Source: Alloalcanivorax dieselolei B5
GTDB lineage: Bacteria; Pseudomonadota; Gammaproteobacteria; Pseudomonadales; Alcanivoracaceae
Length of the DNA: 64,000 bases
Reading direction: 5' to 3'
NCBI RefSeq assembly: GCF_000300005.1
Contig: NC_018691.1
Span: forward strand, 4,100,001-4,164,000
Both the position numbers and the translations under genes were made by a program. This document shows positions 49,928 to 58,692 of the stretch, one piece after another (the first letter of the stretch is position 1; every line of letters starts with the position of its first letter). Under the pieces are notes generated by a model, which was not told where the DNA came from, did not search any database, and saw nothing but the letters and a program-made list of their open reading frames with translations.

Positions 49928-51283
49928 CTATTGTGAATTGTTTAGCGCCCGCAACAAGTAATCCACGAAACGACTGAGATCGTTCAGGCTGGCGCAGCGG
50001 CGGGCTGCCCGACAGTAAGGTTCGTATTTGGCCATGATGGCATCACCACTGTTCCAGCGTGACGGGTGCTCCGGGTTCAACCAGAACACCTGGCGGGCAC
50101 GGCGCGAGATTTCCGCCAGATGCTCCTCGCCCGCGGGCAGGTCATTGTTGCGTGCATCTCCCAGAATGATCACTGTGCTGCGCCGGTCGATCTCCCGGCC
50201 ACAGACTTCCTGGAAGGACTCGAACATGTAGCCATAATCGGTACCGCTGCCAGAAACCCGGTCGAGAATGCGCCCTACCGCCACCTCGGGATTGTACTGA
50301 CGGAAGTCATCGGTGACTTCGTCGAAGCGGGCGGCGAAGGCAAAGCTGCGTACTTGGGGCAGAACATCGTTCATGGCGTAGAGGAACTGCAACAGAAACC
50401 GGGCCGCCTCTCGTACCGATCCGGAGACATCGCAAATCACATACACTTTGCTCTTCAGCTTGCGCCGTTCGCGCCAGTGCAACTGCACCGGCACTGCGTT
50501 ATAGCGCAGGCTGGAGACCAAAGTGCGGCGGGCATCCATGGCGCCGCGTTTGGCGCGTTTTTGCCGCCGTTGATGCAAAGCGGCAAGGCGGCGCGCCATG
50601 CGCCGCACCAGATCCTGAATCTGGTGGTATTCGCGCAGTTCACGAAACGGCGCCGCCCGCATGCTGTGCTCTCTGAGCGCACGACCATGGGCCCGACCGT
50701 GCAACTCGAATTGTCGCCGCACATACTGGCTGGCCCGCTCCCGTACCTGCTGGCGCCAATCCCGCAACTGCTCCGCCCGGTTCTGATCCCGACGGCGCGG
50801 TGACGCCGCCAAACGCAGAATATCGTCGTCCACCGACCCCATTCCCATGTTCATCACCAACTGCCGGGCGAACAATCCCTGCTGGGTGATCACTTGCATG
50901 GCGGTAAAATCCTGCTGGGCGGCGGCCTCGGCAAGACTCTGAGTCAATTGCTCCGGCGACTGGGCAATCAGATTGGCGGTGGCTTCCGAGAGGTCCCCGG
51001 TGTCCACATCGGTGGTGTCGGGCAAAGCCCCCACCTCGGCGTCTTCATCGCCGTCCGCTTCAATGGATTCGAAGTGGAAAAAATCATCGAAGCACTGATC
51101 AAAGCGGGCCCGGTCCACCTGAGCCTTGACCAGAGTTTGCGCCAGCGTTTCCCGGAACTGTTCGCGTGGGTGATAACCGATCAGCGCCGCGGCCCGCAGC
51201 GCTTCTTCCACTTCCACCGGAGAAATACGAATCTGCGCCCCGCGCAGGGCGCGCACGAACTCATGCAAGCGACGATCGGCCAT
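49928..51283 (-). CDS. VWA-domain protein, CoxE-like
   Basis: A 451-residue protein of the CoxE-type VWA family. The N-terminal half is helical and Arg/Glu-rich, and the VWA domain is C-terminal with an intact MIDAS DVSGS (D285, S287, S289). Partner of the MoxR ATPase encoded just upstream (10 bases apart); such pairs act as chaperones for metal-cofactor insertion or complex assembly. The client is unknown. The ATG at 51283 is preferred to a longer frame to 51337. Confidence 0.87.
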   Translation of the reverse strand: MADRRLHEFVRALRGAQIRISPVEVEEALRAAALIGYHPREQFRETLAQTLVKAQVDRARFDQCFDDFFHFESIEADGDEDAEVGALPDTTDVDTGDLSEATANLIAQSPEQLTQSLAEAAAQQDFTAMQVITQQGLFARQLVMNMGMGSVDDDILRLAASPRRRDQNRAEQLRDWRQQVRERASQYVRRQFELHGRAHGRALREHSMRAAPFRELREYHQIQDLVRRMARRLAALHQRRQKRAKRGAMDARRTLVSSLRYNAVPVQLHWRERRKLKSKVYVICDVSGSVREAARFLLQFLYAMNDVLPQVRSFAFAARFDEVTDDFRQYNPEVAVGRILDRVSGSGTDYGYMFESFQEVCGREIDRRSTVIILGDARNNDLPAGEEHLAEISRRARQVFWLNPEHPSRWNSGDAIMAKYEPYCRAARRCASLNDLSRFVDYLLRALNNSQ

Positions 51284-51293
51284 GGGTCGACCC

Positions 51294-52223
51294 TCAACCC
51301 GCGCGTTGTTTGCTGAACCAGTGCGGCAGCAGGCCACGCGCCAACGTCACGTCCTGCTCGTTCTTGAGGATCAGGGTCAGCGTCTGCTCAACCAGCTCCG
51401 GCTCGAGGCTGTCGGCGTGCAACAACACCAGGGCCCGGGCCCAGTCCAGGGTTTCGGAGATGGCCGGCAGTTTCTTCATGTCCTGCTCGCGCAGATGCTG
51501 AATGAAACTCACCAGTTGCTCACGCAGCCGATCACCAAGTTCCGGCACCCGCTCGGCGACAATTCGCCGCTCCAGATCCGGTTCCGGATAGGGGATGTAA
51601 AGGTGCAGGCAGCGACGTTTGAGCGCGTCGGACAGCTCACGCTGATCGTTACTGGTGAGAAATACCAGGGGACGATGGCGGGCACGCACCGTACCCAGTT
51701 CCGGGATGGAAATCTGAAAATCGGAGAGCAGCTCCAGCAGGAAGGCCTCGAATTCCTGATCCGCCTTGTCGATCTCGTCGATCAACAGCACCACCGGTTC
51801 CTCCGCGCGCAGCGCCCGCAACAGCGGCCGTGGCTCCAGGAACGTATCGCTGTAGAAAGCGTCCCCCAGGTCCCCGAGACGCGCCATGCCCTGTTCCAGG
51901 TTCTCCGTGTCGGACAGCAAGGAACTGAGCTTGTCGCGCAGTAATTGCGTATAGAGCAACTGCTTGCCGTATTTCCACTCGTACAGGGCGCGACTCTCAT
52001 CCAACCCTTCGTAGCATTGCAAGCGGATCAGCGGCGCTTCCAGAAAGGCGGCGGCGGATTTGGCCAGCTCGGTTTTGCCCACCCCCGGCGGGCCTTCCAC
52101 CAGAATCGGCTTTTGCAATTGAGCGGCCAGATAGACCGCCAGCGCGGTGCGTTGATCGCATATGTAGCCCTGGCGGGCAAAACTGGCGATCACGTCATCC
52201 ACGGAATCGATACGGGTCTTCAT
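51294..52223 (-). CDS. MoxR-family AAA+ ATPase
   Basis: A 309-residue AAA+ ATPase with Walker A GPPGVGKT (44-51), Walker B VVLLIDEIDKAD, sensor I LTSN and the arginine region RRCLHLYIPYPEP characteristic of MoxR. It is transcribed with the VWA protein immediately downstream. An in-frame GTG at 52247 is an alternative start; neither site has a strong ribosome binding sequence. Confidence 0.9.
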   Translation of the reverse strand: MKTRIDSVDDVIASFARQGYICDQRTALAVYLAAQLQKPILVEGPPGVGKTELAKSAAAFLEAPLIRLQCYEGLDESRALYEWKYGKQLLYTQLLRDKLSSLLSDTENLEQGMARLGDLGDAFYSDTFLEPRPLLRALRAEEPVVLLIDEIDKADQEFEAFLLELLSDFQISIPELGTVRARHRPLVFLTSNDQRELSDALKRRCLHLYIPYPEPDLERRIVAERVPELGDRLREQLVSFIQHLREQDMKKLPAISETLDWARALVLLHADSLEPELVEQTLTLILKNEQDVTLARGLLPHWFSKQRAG

Positions 52224-52331
52224 GAGCGTTTGTTCTCGGTTATCCACGTCCGGTTCCCCCAGTGTAGGGGATTCACCGACAGGGTCTCAGGAAGGAATGG
52301 ACGCCGCCATGGCCGAAACCGACATACCGCC

Positions 52332-52691
52332 TCAATGCAGGACGGTATCGTCTCCCAATACCATGTCGAGGCGTGGCGGGGTGTCCTCGATCTCATCCTC
52401 CTCTTCACCGGTGACGTCGAAACGCAATGAATGCACTTCACCGTCGATCATGTCGGGGATACGGTCGAGAAAATCATCCAGGTGGTCGGAATCGAAGTGG
52501 CGCTCGAGGGCATCCAGATTGCGCCATTGCTGCCATAACATGATGATCCGGGGGGAATCAGCCTGTACGTAGACTTCGTATGAAACGCAGCCTTCCTCCA
52601 GGCGCGCTTCGCGGGCCAGGGTCTGAATCAGTGCCAAGGCGTCATCCCGCAGATCATCCCGCACCGGAATGAGCCCTTTGACGATTACCAT
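52332..52691 (-). CDS. Antibiotic biosynthesis monooxygenase (ABM) domain protein
   Basis: A 119-residue dimeric ferredoxin-like fold protein. MVIVKGLIPVRDDLRDDALALIQTLAREARLEEGCVSYEVYVQ and WRNLDALERHFDSDHLDDF fit the ABM/YgiN family; the C-terminal 25 residues are acidic. Such proteins are quinol monooxygenases, heme-degrading enzymes or of unknown function. TGGAG precedes the ATG at 52691. Confidence 0.82.
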   Translation of the reverse strand: MVIVKGLIPVRDDLRDDALALIQTLAREARLEEGCVSYEVYVQADSPRIIMLWQQWRNLDALERHFDSDHLDDFLDRIPDMIDGEVHSLRFDVTGEEEDEIEDTPPRLDMVLGDDTVLH

Positions 52692-52783
52692 TGTGCTCCA
52701 GGGGATAGATTGGGAAAGAAGCGTATTGTAGCACAAATCGCGCCGGCCCGCTGATGGCGCCGCATCGGGCCGCCGGGTGACGG

Positions 52784-53416
52784 CTAGAGGCGCTCGCCCT
52801 GAGCCCAGCGGCGCCCTCCCAGAGCCAGGATCGCCAGTTGCTCCACCGCGTTGGCAGCCAATTCCTCACGCCGCGCCGGGGAGACGTCGAGCATCGCCAC
52901 GCCAAGCCCAAACATCAGCGATACCGCCGCTTCCGCTTCGCGCTCGGCGGGCACCGCCGGGCGCCCCAGGGCCGCCACCACGGAACGAATATCCTCGGCC
53001 AGTTCATCCACCAGCAACTGCAGCTCACTGTGAATACGCGCCCGATAGCGCCGGCTGCGTCCGAGCCGTTGTTGCAGCAACAGCCGAAACTCCCCTTCAT
53101 TGGACAGAATGAAACGGCCGAAGCGCCCCACCAACTCCTGGATCGCCTGGCGCGGCCCGATCTCAATCATGCTGCGGCGCCCTTCCGACATGGCGACACG
53201 CAACCGAAAGCAGGCTTCGTCAATCAATGCCAGCCCCAACGCTTCCATGTCGGAAAAATGGTTGTACAGGGACGTGGCGGCCAGGCCAGCTTCGCGGGCC
53301 ACCTCGCGCAATCCCAGACTGTCCAGGCCCCGCCCTCCGGCCATCAGTTGCCGGGCGGCGCCCAGAATCCGTTCGCGGGTTTCCTTTTTCTGCTTCTGTC
53401 GCAGGGTTTCCGTCAT
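52784..53416 (-). CDS. TetR-family regulator, FabR/DesT-like
   Basis: A 210-residue TetR protein. The DNA-binding helices read LDSLGLREVAREAGLAATSLYNHFSDMEALGLALIDEA, strikingly like E. coli FabR, which represses unsaturated fatty acid genes in response to acyl-CoA or acyl-ACP. The C-terminal domain also aligns in pattern. It is divergent from the fatty acyl-CoA reductase gene, and a palindrome overlaps the bases immediately before its own ATG (53416), which lacks a Shine-Dalgarno sequence. Acyl ligand and autorepression are inferred. Confidence 0.88.
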   Translation of the reverse strand: MTETLRQKQKKETRERILGAARQLMAGGRGLDSLGLREVAREAGLAATSLYNHFSDMEALGLALIDEACFRLRVAMSEGRRSMIEIGPRQAIQELVGRFGRFILSNEGEFRLLLQQRLGRSRRYRARIHSELQLLVDELAEDIRSVVAALGRPAVPAEREAEAAVSLMFGLGVAMLDVSPARREELAANAVEQLAILALGGRRWAQGERL

Positions 53417-53420
53417 TTTC

Positions 53421-53438
53421 AACAAACAACTGTTAGTT
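53421..53438. promoter_or_regulatory. Operator-like palindrome O1, next to the TetR start
   Basis: AACAAAC (53421-53427), four bases, GTTAGTT (53432-53438). Nearly identical on the opposite strand to the second site at 53527-53544. The right half is only 4 bases upstream of the TetR ATG. Confidence 0.7.
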
Positions 53439-53526
53439 ATTGATTACCCCTATATAGCCATAAAAGGCAGGCTTCTTGCAACAGCCGGGGGCAGATGTTG
53501 ACATCCAGATATAATGATCACAAAAT

Positions 53527-53544
53527 AACGAACAGTTGTTAGTT
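53527..53544. promoter_or_regulatory. Operator-like palindrome O2, upstream of the acyl-CoA reductase
   Basis: AACGAAC (53527-53533), AGTT, GTTAGTT (53538-53544), consensus AACNAAC-N4-GTTNGTT shared with O1. It follows a TATAAT hexamer (53510-53515), so bound repressor would block transcription toward the reductase gene. Confidence 0.7.
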
Positions 53545-53668
53545 GTAAAAGCGAAGCTGGCTCGTGCTGGCATCGCCCGGGCAAGGGGCGCATCATCGAT
53601 CAGGTGCCCGGCAGGATCATAAACAGGCTCTACAACACATCGTGCGTGCTAACGAGGGATTGACCGCC

Positions 53669-55675
53669 ATGAACTATTTCGTCACAGGGGCCACCGGTTT
53701 CATCGGCCGCTTTCTGGTTGCCCGGCTTCTGAAACGGGAAGACAGCCGGGTCTTCGCCCTGGTTCGCCCAGGCTCCGAATACAAACTGGAGGCTCTGCGG
53801 CGACGACTGGGCGTGGAAGAACGGCGTCTGGTGCCGATTACCGGCGATCTGACGAGAAAGAGCCTGGGCCTGAGCAAGCGGGACCTGGATGACCTGGCCG
53901 GCCAGATCGACCACTTCTTCCATCTCGCGGCGATCTACGATCTCAATGCCGACGAGAACACCCAGCGTTACACCAATATCGAAGGCACCCGCCAAACCCT
54001 GAAACTGGCGGAACAGCTGCAGGCCGGCTGTTTCCATCATGTTTCCTCGGTGGCCGCCGGCGGACTCTATCCCGGCACCTTCACCGAGGACATGTTCGAA
54101 GAGGCCTCCGGCCTGGACAATCCCTACCTGCTGACCAAGCACGAATCGGAAGCCCTGGTACGCCAGGAGAGCCGGATCCCCTGGCGCATTTACCGGCCGT
54201 CTCTGGTAGTGGGCCATTCCCAGACTGGGGAAATGGACAAAATCGACGGCCCGTACTACTTCTTCAAACTGATCCAGAAGCTCAAGGATTATCTGCCCAA
54301 CTGGTTCCCGCTGGTGGGCGTGGAAAGCGGCCATTTCAATATCGTGCCGGTGGACTTCGTCGCCAGTGCCCTGGATCACATCGCCCATCTGCCGGAGGGG
54401 AACGGCCAGTGTTTTCACCTGACCGCCGAGCGCAGCTATAACTTCAGCGAGGTGATGGATATCATCGCCGGCGCCGCCCAGGCGCCACGTATGCCGGTGC
54501 GCCTGGATAACCGCGTCTTCAATGCGGTCCCTGGTTTCGTCAAAAAAGGCGTCAACGCGCTGACCCCGAAAGCACTGATCAACCAGCTGCTGGAAAGTCT
54601 GGACATCCCGCCCACCATTGTTCAGTTCCTGGCATTCCCGACTCAGTACGACAACCAACGGGCCAGGGCCGCTCTGGAAGGCAGCGGCATTGGCGTGCCG
54701 GATCTGGAAAGCTACATCCAGCAGCTGTGGGACTTCTGGGAAAACCACCTGGACCCCGAGCGGGATCAGCGCAAGGACGAATTGCAGCCGCTGCCGTCAT
54801 TGCCGGACAAGGTGGAAGACAAGATCGTGCTGATCACCGGTGCCACTTCCGGGATCGGCAAAGCCTCGGCGCTGAAGCTGGCCCGCGCCGGCGCCACCGT
54901 GCTGGTGGTGGCCCGCACTCCGGAGAAACTGGAAGAGACCCTGCACGAGATCAAGCAGGTGGGCGGCATCGCCCGGGCCTACCGTTGCGATGTCTCGAAG
55001 CTGGAATCCGTGGATGATCTGGTGAAGGAGGTTCTGGCGGATTACGGCCGGGTCGACATCCTGGTGAACAACGCCGGCCATTCCATCCGCCGCTCGGTGG
55101 TCAACTCGGTCTATCGCTTCCACGATTTCGAACGCACCATGCAATTGAACTACTTCGGCTCATTGCGGCTGATCATGCGTCTGTTGCCGAGCATGCTCGA
55201 ACAGGGCAGCGGACACGTCATCAATATTTCCAGCATCGGCGTTCTGACCAACGCACCGCGCTTCTCCGCCTATGTGGCGTCCAAGGCCGCGCTGGATTCG
55301 TTCACCCGTTGCGCCGCCAGCGAGCTGGCTCACCAGGGCATCCGCTTCACCACCATCAATATGCCGCTGGTGCGCACGCCGATGATCGCGCCCACCAAGC
55401 TGTACAATCACGTGCCAACCATCAGCCCCAGCCAGGCGGCGGATATGATCTGCGACGCCATCGTGCGTCAACCCAAGCGGATCGCCACCAGTCTCGGCAT
55501 CCTCGGCCAGGTGATGCATTTCATTACCCCCCGGGCCACGGAAACGATCATGAACACCGGCTACAAATTGTTCTCCGACTCCGCCGCGGCGGTGGGGCGG
55601 CGCGAGCGCACGCCGAAACGGATCAGCCGCGAGCAGGCGGCCTTCTCGCGGCTGTTCAAGGGGATTCACTGGTAG
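53669..55675 (+). CDS. Two-domain alcohol-forming fatty acyl-CoA reductase
   Basis: NADPH-dependent reductase converting fatty acyl-CoA to fatty aldehyde and on to fatty alcohol, the substrate for wax ester synthesis. The 668-residue protein resembles the Marinobacter FAR of about 660 residues throughout. The N-terminal NAD_binding_4/FAR domain has GATGFIG (7-13) and YxxxK (Y153, K157). The C-terminal classical SDR domain has GATSGIG (391-397) and Y535-x3-K539. The segment RFHDFERTMQLNYFGSLRLIM is a hallmark. A GAGGG precedes the ATG at 53669. It is regulated by the divergent TetR through the two operators, by inference. Both active sites look intact. Confidence 0.93.
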   Translation: MNYFVTGATGFIGRFLVARLLKREDSRVFALVRPGSEYKLEALRRRLGVEERRLVPITGDLTRKSLGLSKRDLDDLAGQIDHFFHLAAIYDLNADENTQRYTNIEGTRQTLKLAEQLQAGCFHHVSSVAAGGLYPGTFTEDMFEEASGLDNPYLLTKHESEALVRQESRIPWRIYRPSLVVGHSQTGEMDKIDGPYYFFKLIQKLKDYLPNWFPLVGVESGHFNIVPVDFVASALDHIAHLPEGNGQCFHLTAERSYNFSEVMDIIAGAAQAPRMPVRLDNRVFNAVPGFVKKGVNALTPKALINQLLESLDIPPTIVQFLAFPTQYDNQRARAALEGSGIGVPDLESYIQQLWDFWENHLDPERDQRKDELQPLPSLPDKVEDKIVLITGATSGIGKASALKLARAGATVLVVARTPEKLEETLHEIKQVGGIARAYRCDVSKLESVDDLVKEVLADYGRVDILVNNAGHSIRRSVVNSVYRFHDFERTMQLNYFGSLRLIMRLLPSMLEQGSGHVINISSIGVLTNAPRFSAYVASKAALDSFTRCAASELAHQGIRFTTINMPLVRTPMIAPTKLYNHVPTISPSQAADMICDAIVRQPKRIATSLGILGQVMHFITPRATETIMNTGYKLFSDSAAAVGRRERTPKRISREQAAFSRLFKGIHW

Positions 55676-55734
55676 AGAGTTCTCTCAGACCCGTGCCCCG
55701 ATGGAGACATTCTTTTCCGCCCGCGCAGCACCAT

Positions 55735-55760
55735 TAAAAAAGGCCCCGCCGTGGGGCCTT
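55735..55760 (-). terminator. Terminator of the epoxide-hydrolase-like gene
   Basis: A perfect 8-bp stem AAGGCCCC (55740-55747) / GGGGCCTT (55753-55760) with the loop GCCGT. On the minus strand T-rich sequence follows. It lies in the convergent gap after the acyl-CoA reductase. Confidence 0.8.
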
Positions 55761-55851
55761 GAAAAACCGGATATACCGGAAGCATACGCAGCGGGGCTTG
55801 CGCCCCGGAGAGAATAGTCGCCGATCCGCGCCTGGACGCCCTTGATACAGA

Positions 55852-56835
55852 TCAGGGTTCGGGGTGATCCACTCCGGGTGGGGCCGCCTCCGCCAGAAAC
55901 GCCAGCATCTCCCGATTCACTTCCGCCGCCTGCTCCATCTGGATCCAGTGCCCGCACTGGTCCAGTACCACGGTATTCAGATTCGGCACATAGTCCGGCA
56001 TGCGTGCCAGAGCCTTCTGACTGAACATCAATACCGGGTCTTGCATGCCACCGAGAAACAGCACCGGCGCCGGGATCGTCCAGTTGTCGTCAGCGCGGCT
56101 TTCTTCCCAGGACGCATCCATGGCCCGATACCAGTTGAGCGCACCGGTAAACCCGGTCTTCTCGAAACGGGCCACGTAGTAATCCAGGTCTTCCTCACGC
56201 ATCCAGCGCGAGGGCCGAGCCGGCACGCGCATGGAATCCAGCACGCCGCTGTCGTCCGGCGCCACCTGGAAGTTGGCCATGCCTTCGGCGGAAAGATTGT
56301 GAAACAGAGCCCGCAGGCTATAGCGAACGTCCTCTCCAAGCTCCCGCTCCGGCACTTCGGCTTGCTGAAAATAGAGCATATAAAAGAAATGATCTCCGAA
56401 CAGCTCCCGCATCGCCTCGGTGGGCGCACGCGGCGAGGGGCCGCCGTAGGGGACCGACAATCCCACTACCGCCGTCACTCGCTCCGGATAGGTCCTGGCC
56501 ACTTCCCATGCCAGCGCGCATCCCCAATCATGCCCCACCAGCACCGCCCGCTCAGCACCGAGGGCGTCGATCAAGGCCACCACATCCCCGGCCAACCGGG
56601 ACAGTCGGCAGTCCTCCACCGTCGCCGCTCCACGAGTTTCGCCGTAGCCGCGCAAATCCGGCGCCACGGCGTGGTATCCGGACTGAGCCAGCACCGGCAA
56701 CTGGTAGCGCCACGAGGCCCAGCATTCCGGGAAGCCGTGCAAACACAACACCAAAGGGGCGCCCTTGACGCCCGCTTCGGCAATGAACATATCCAGACCG
56801 TTGGCGGGCACGCGCCGCTCTTGTATAAATCCCAT
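55852..56835 (-). CDS. Alpha/beta hydrolase, epoxide hydrolase-like
   Basis: A 327-residue alpha/beta hydrolase. The oxyanion motif HGFPE (33-37) and the nucleophile aspartate in GHDWG (D103) mark the epoxide hydrolase/haloalkane dehalogenase branch; the C-terminal catalytic His is in CGHWIQMEQ. The cap domain has Tyr residues (LDYYVARFEK and LNWYRAMD) expected for epoxide hydrolases. AGGAAATC precedes the ATG at 56835; the frame to 56958 is unsupported. Substrate unknown. Confidence 0.88.
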   Translation of the reverse strand: MGFIQERRVPANGLDMFIAEAGVKGAPLVLCLHGFPECWASWRYQLPVLAQSGYHAVAPDLRGYGETRGAATVEDCRLSRLAGDVVALIDALGAERAVLVGHDWGCALAWEVARTYPERVTAVVGLSVPYGGPSPRAPTEAMRELFGDHFFYMLYFQQAEVPERELGEDVRYSLRALFHNLSAEGMANFQVAPDDSGVLDSMRVPARPSRWMREEDLDYYVARFEKTGFTGALNWYRAMDASWEESRADDNWTIPAPVLFLGGMQDPVLMFSQKALARMPDYVPNLNTVVLDQCGHWIQMEQAAEVNREMLAFLAEAAPPGVDHPEP

Positions 56836-57090
56836 CGTGATTTCCTGGAACCCGCTTTTCCCGGGACAATAAACCCGAACTACCCGGCTACCGGATGCGT
56901 AACGCATCCGACACCGAAGCCCGTCATGCTGGTTGGGTGGAAACGAGGCCCATTCCATGGTTCCCTAACCTGCGTCATTCTGGCAATGTGACACCGGAGC
57001 CACAACCTGGCAAGCCGCTGGCGGAGACACACACCGATCCATTCCTCCGCGGAGCGGCCATTCGGGTAGAATAGCAATCCGGTGTCGACG

Positions 57091-57129
57091 GCACCCTTGC
57101 CGGGCATGAGCCATCCCCGGCAAGGGTGC
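57091..57129 (+). repeat. Strong leader hairpin upstream of the adenylate cyclase
   Basis: Perfect 14-bp inverted repeat (57091-57104, 57116-57129; GCACCCTTGCCGGG and its complement) with an 11-base loop, ending 67 bases before the GTG start. There is no T run, so it is not a classical terminator. It could be mRNA structure or a protein site. Confidence 0.6.
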
Positions 57130-57195
57130 GGCGATACCGCCGGTCAAGCTTCAGCAAAGACGGGCACTAGCAAAACGGGCTCTAGGAACAGCAGC

Positions 57196-58692
57196 GTGGA
57201 CGATCCTTCAAGACAACAACCGCAACAAAAGAAGCACCGGTTCCGCCGGCTGTTGCGCCCTTATCTGCCCGCCTACTTCCCGGTGGCGTGGAAGATGGGT
57301 CTGTCGATCTCCGCCATGATTCTTTTGGGCATGGCCGTTCTCGGCACCCTCCTGCTGAACAATCAGCTTGAACGTATGCGCCAACAGGCGGACAGCTTCG
57401 GTGGCGCCATCGCCTCCCAATTGGCGCATACCGCCCGCGAACCCTTGCTGGCCGAGGATCGCTTCCTGCTCAAGGTGCACATCAACAATCTGGTCCGTAG
57501 TGACAATATTTACGGCGCCACCTTGTTTGACCGGAACGGTGGCCTGATCGACGAAGCGGGGGTACAGCCGGCCCAGCGCGGACCATTGAGCGAAGCGGGC
57601 ATCAGCCGTTGGACCATGGCTGGCTCGCCCATGAGCACCTATATTTCCCCGGTAACGGTGAACGATACCCAGGTCGGAGCGGTGGCGATCACTCTCTCCG
57701 ATCAACCTATCGCCCTGGCCCAGAAAGAAGTCCGGACCGCCATGATCACCGCCACCGTGATCATGGGGCTGATCGCCATCATCGCTTCTTTCGTGATCAG
57801 CCGCCGGCTGTCCCAACCGATCCGCGATCTGCTGGCCGCCACCAGCGCCATGCGGCGCGGCGACTTGCAGTTCCGTATTCGTGAACGCCGCAATGACGAG
57901 ATCGGTCTGCTGATCGAAGCCTACAACAGCATGGCCCACAGCATGCTGGAGAAAGATCAGGTGGAAAGGGTACTGCAGCGTTTCGTCAGTCCTTCGGTGG
58001 CGAAAAGCATGATGGCCGACCTGGATCAGGTCACCCTCGGCGGGCGCGACGTCAACGCCACCGTGGTGTTCGCCGATATCGTCGGCTTCACCCGGTTGTC
58101 GGAAAGCCTGGCGCCGGAAGCGGTGGCCCATATGCTCAACGTTTACTTTGATGCCGTCGCCTGGGCGGCGGATTCCTATCGCGGCACCATCGACAAGTAC
58201 ATGGGCGACTGCGCCATGATCGTGTTCGGGGTGCCGGAAGAGGATCCCGAGCACTTGTTCCATGGCCTCTGCTGCGCGGTGATGATCCAGCGCCTGATCC
58301 AGCGCCTCAATGAACATCGGCAGGCCCGCGGCCTGACTACCGTGGAATTCCGCATCGGTATCAATTCCGGCGCCATGCTGGCCGGTAACCTGGGCTCCCG
58401 CGATCGCATGCAATATACCGTGGTCGGCGATACCGTGAATCTGGCATCACGGCTTTCCAATATGGCCGCCGCCGGCGAAATCATCGCCGCCGCCGCCGTG
58501 TTCAAGGACGCCAACATTGCCCCTCGGGTACGGGCGCTGGAATACGGTTCAATGCGCGTTCGCGGCCGGCAGGAGCCGGTCAGCACCTACCGGGTCAATG
58601 GCGTGCACGCCTTGTCCGAGACCCTGATGGAGCAACGGATCGCCCAGTTCCTGACCCGTCTCAACACGGACGGCCACCGTGCATCGTCCTGA
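57196..58692 (+). CDS. Membrane class III adenylate cyclase with HAMP domain
   Basis: A predicted cAMP-forming sensor enzyme of 498 residues. TM1 (35-55) and TM2 (183-203) enclose a periplasmic sensor of about 125 residues; HAMP covers about 204-256 and the cyclase homology domain about 285-470. Metal ligands D294 (ADIVGFT) and D338 (KYMGDC), adenine-specifying K334 and T408 (YTVVGD), and N414/R418 (NLASR) are all present, which favours ATP over GTP. The GTG start has AGGA 8 bases upstream. Earlier in-frame codons would put the leader hairpin inside the gene and are rejected. It overlaps the lipoprotein gene by 14 bases. Confidence 0.88.
   Translation: MDDPSRQQPQQKKHRFRRLLRPYLPAYFPVAWKMGLSISAMILLGMAVLGTLLLNNQLERMRQQADSFGGAIASQLAHTAREPLLAEDRFLLKVHINNLVRSDNIYGATLFDRNGGLIDEAGVQPAQRGPLSEAGISRWTMAGSPMSTYISPVTVNDTQVGAVAITLSDQPIALAQKEVRTAMITATVIMGLIAIIASFVISRRLSQPIRDLLAATSAMRRGDLQFRIRERRNDEIGLLIEAYNSMAHSMLEKDQVERVLQRFVSPSVAKSMMADLDQVTLGGRDVNATVVFADIVGFTRLSESLAPEAVAHMLNVYFDAVAWAADSYRGTIDKYMGDCAMIVFGVPEEDPEHLFHGLCCAVMIQRLIQRLNEHRQARGLTTVEFRIGINSGAMLAGNLGSRDRMQYTVVGDTVNLASRLSNMAAAGEIIAAAAVFKDANIAPRVRALEYGSMRVRGRQEPVSTYRVNGVHALSETLMEQRIAQFLTRLNTDGHRASS

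Noticed and set aside
53498-53515. TTGACA and TATAAT as a promoter for the acyl-CoA reductase
   Set aside because: Only six bases separate them. The TATAAT may still be a -10, but with another, poor -35.
57082-57195. Longer N-terminus of the adenylate cyclase starting at 57082 or 57106
   Set aside because: It would place the perfect 14-bp hairpin inside the coding region and adds a low-complexity stretch; the GTG at 57196 has a ribosome binding site.
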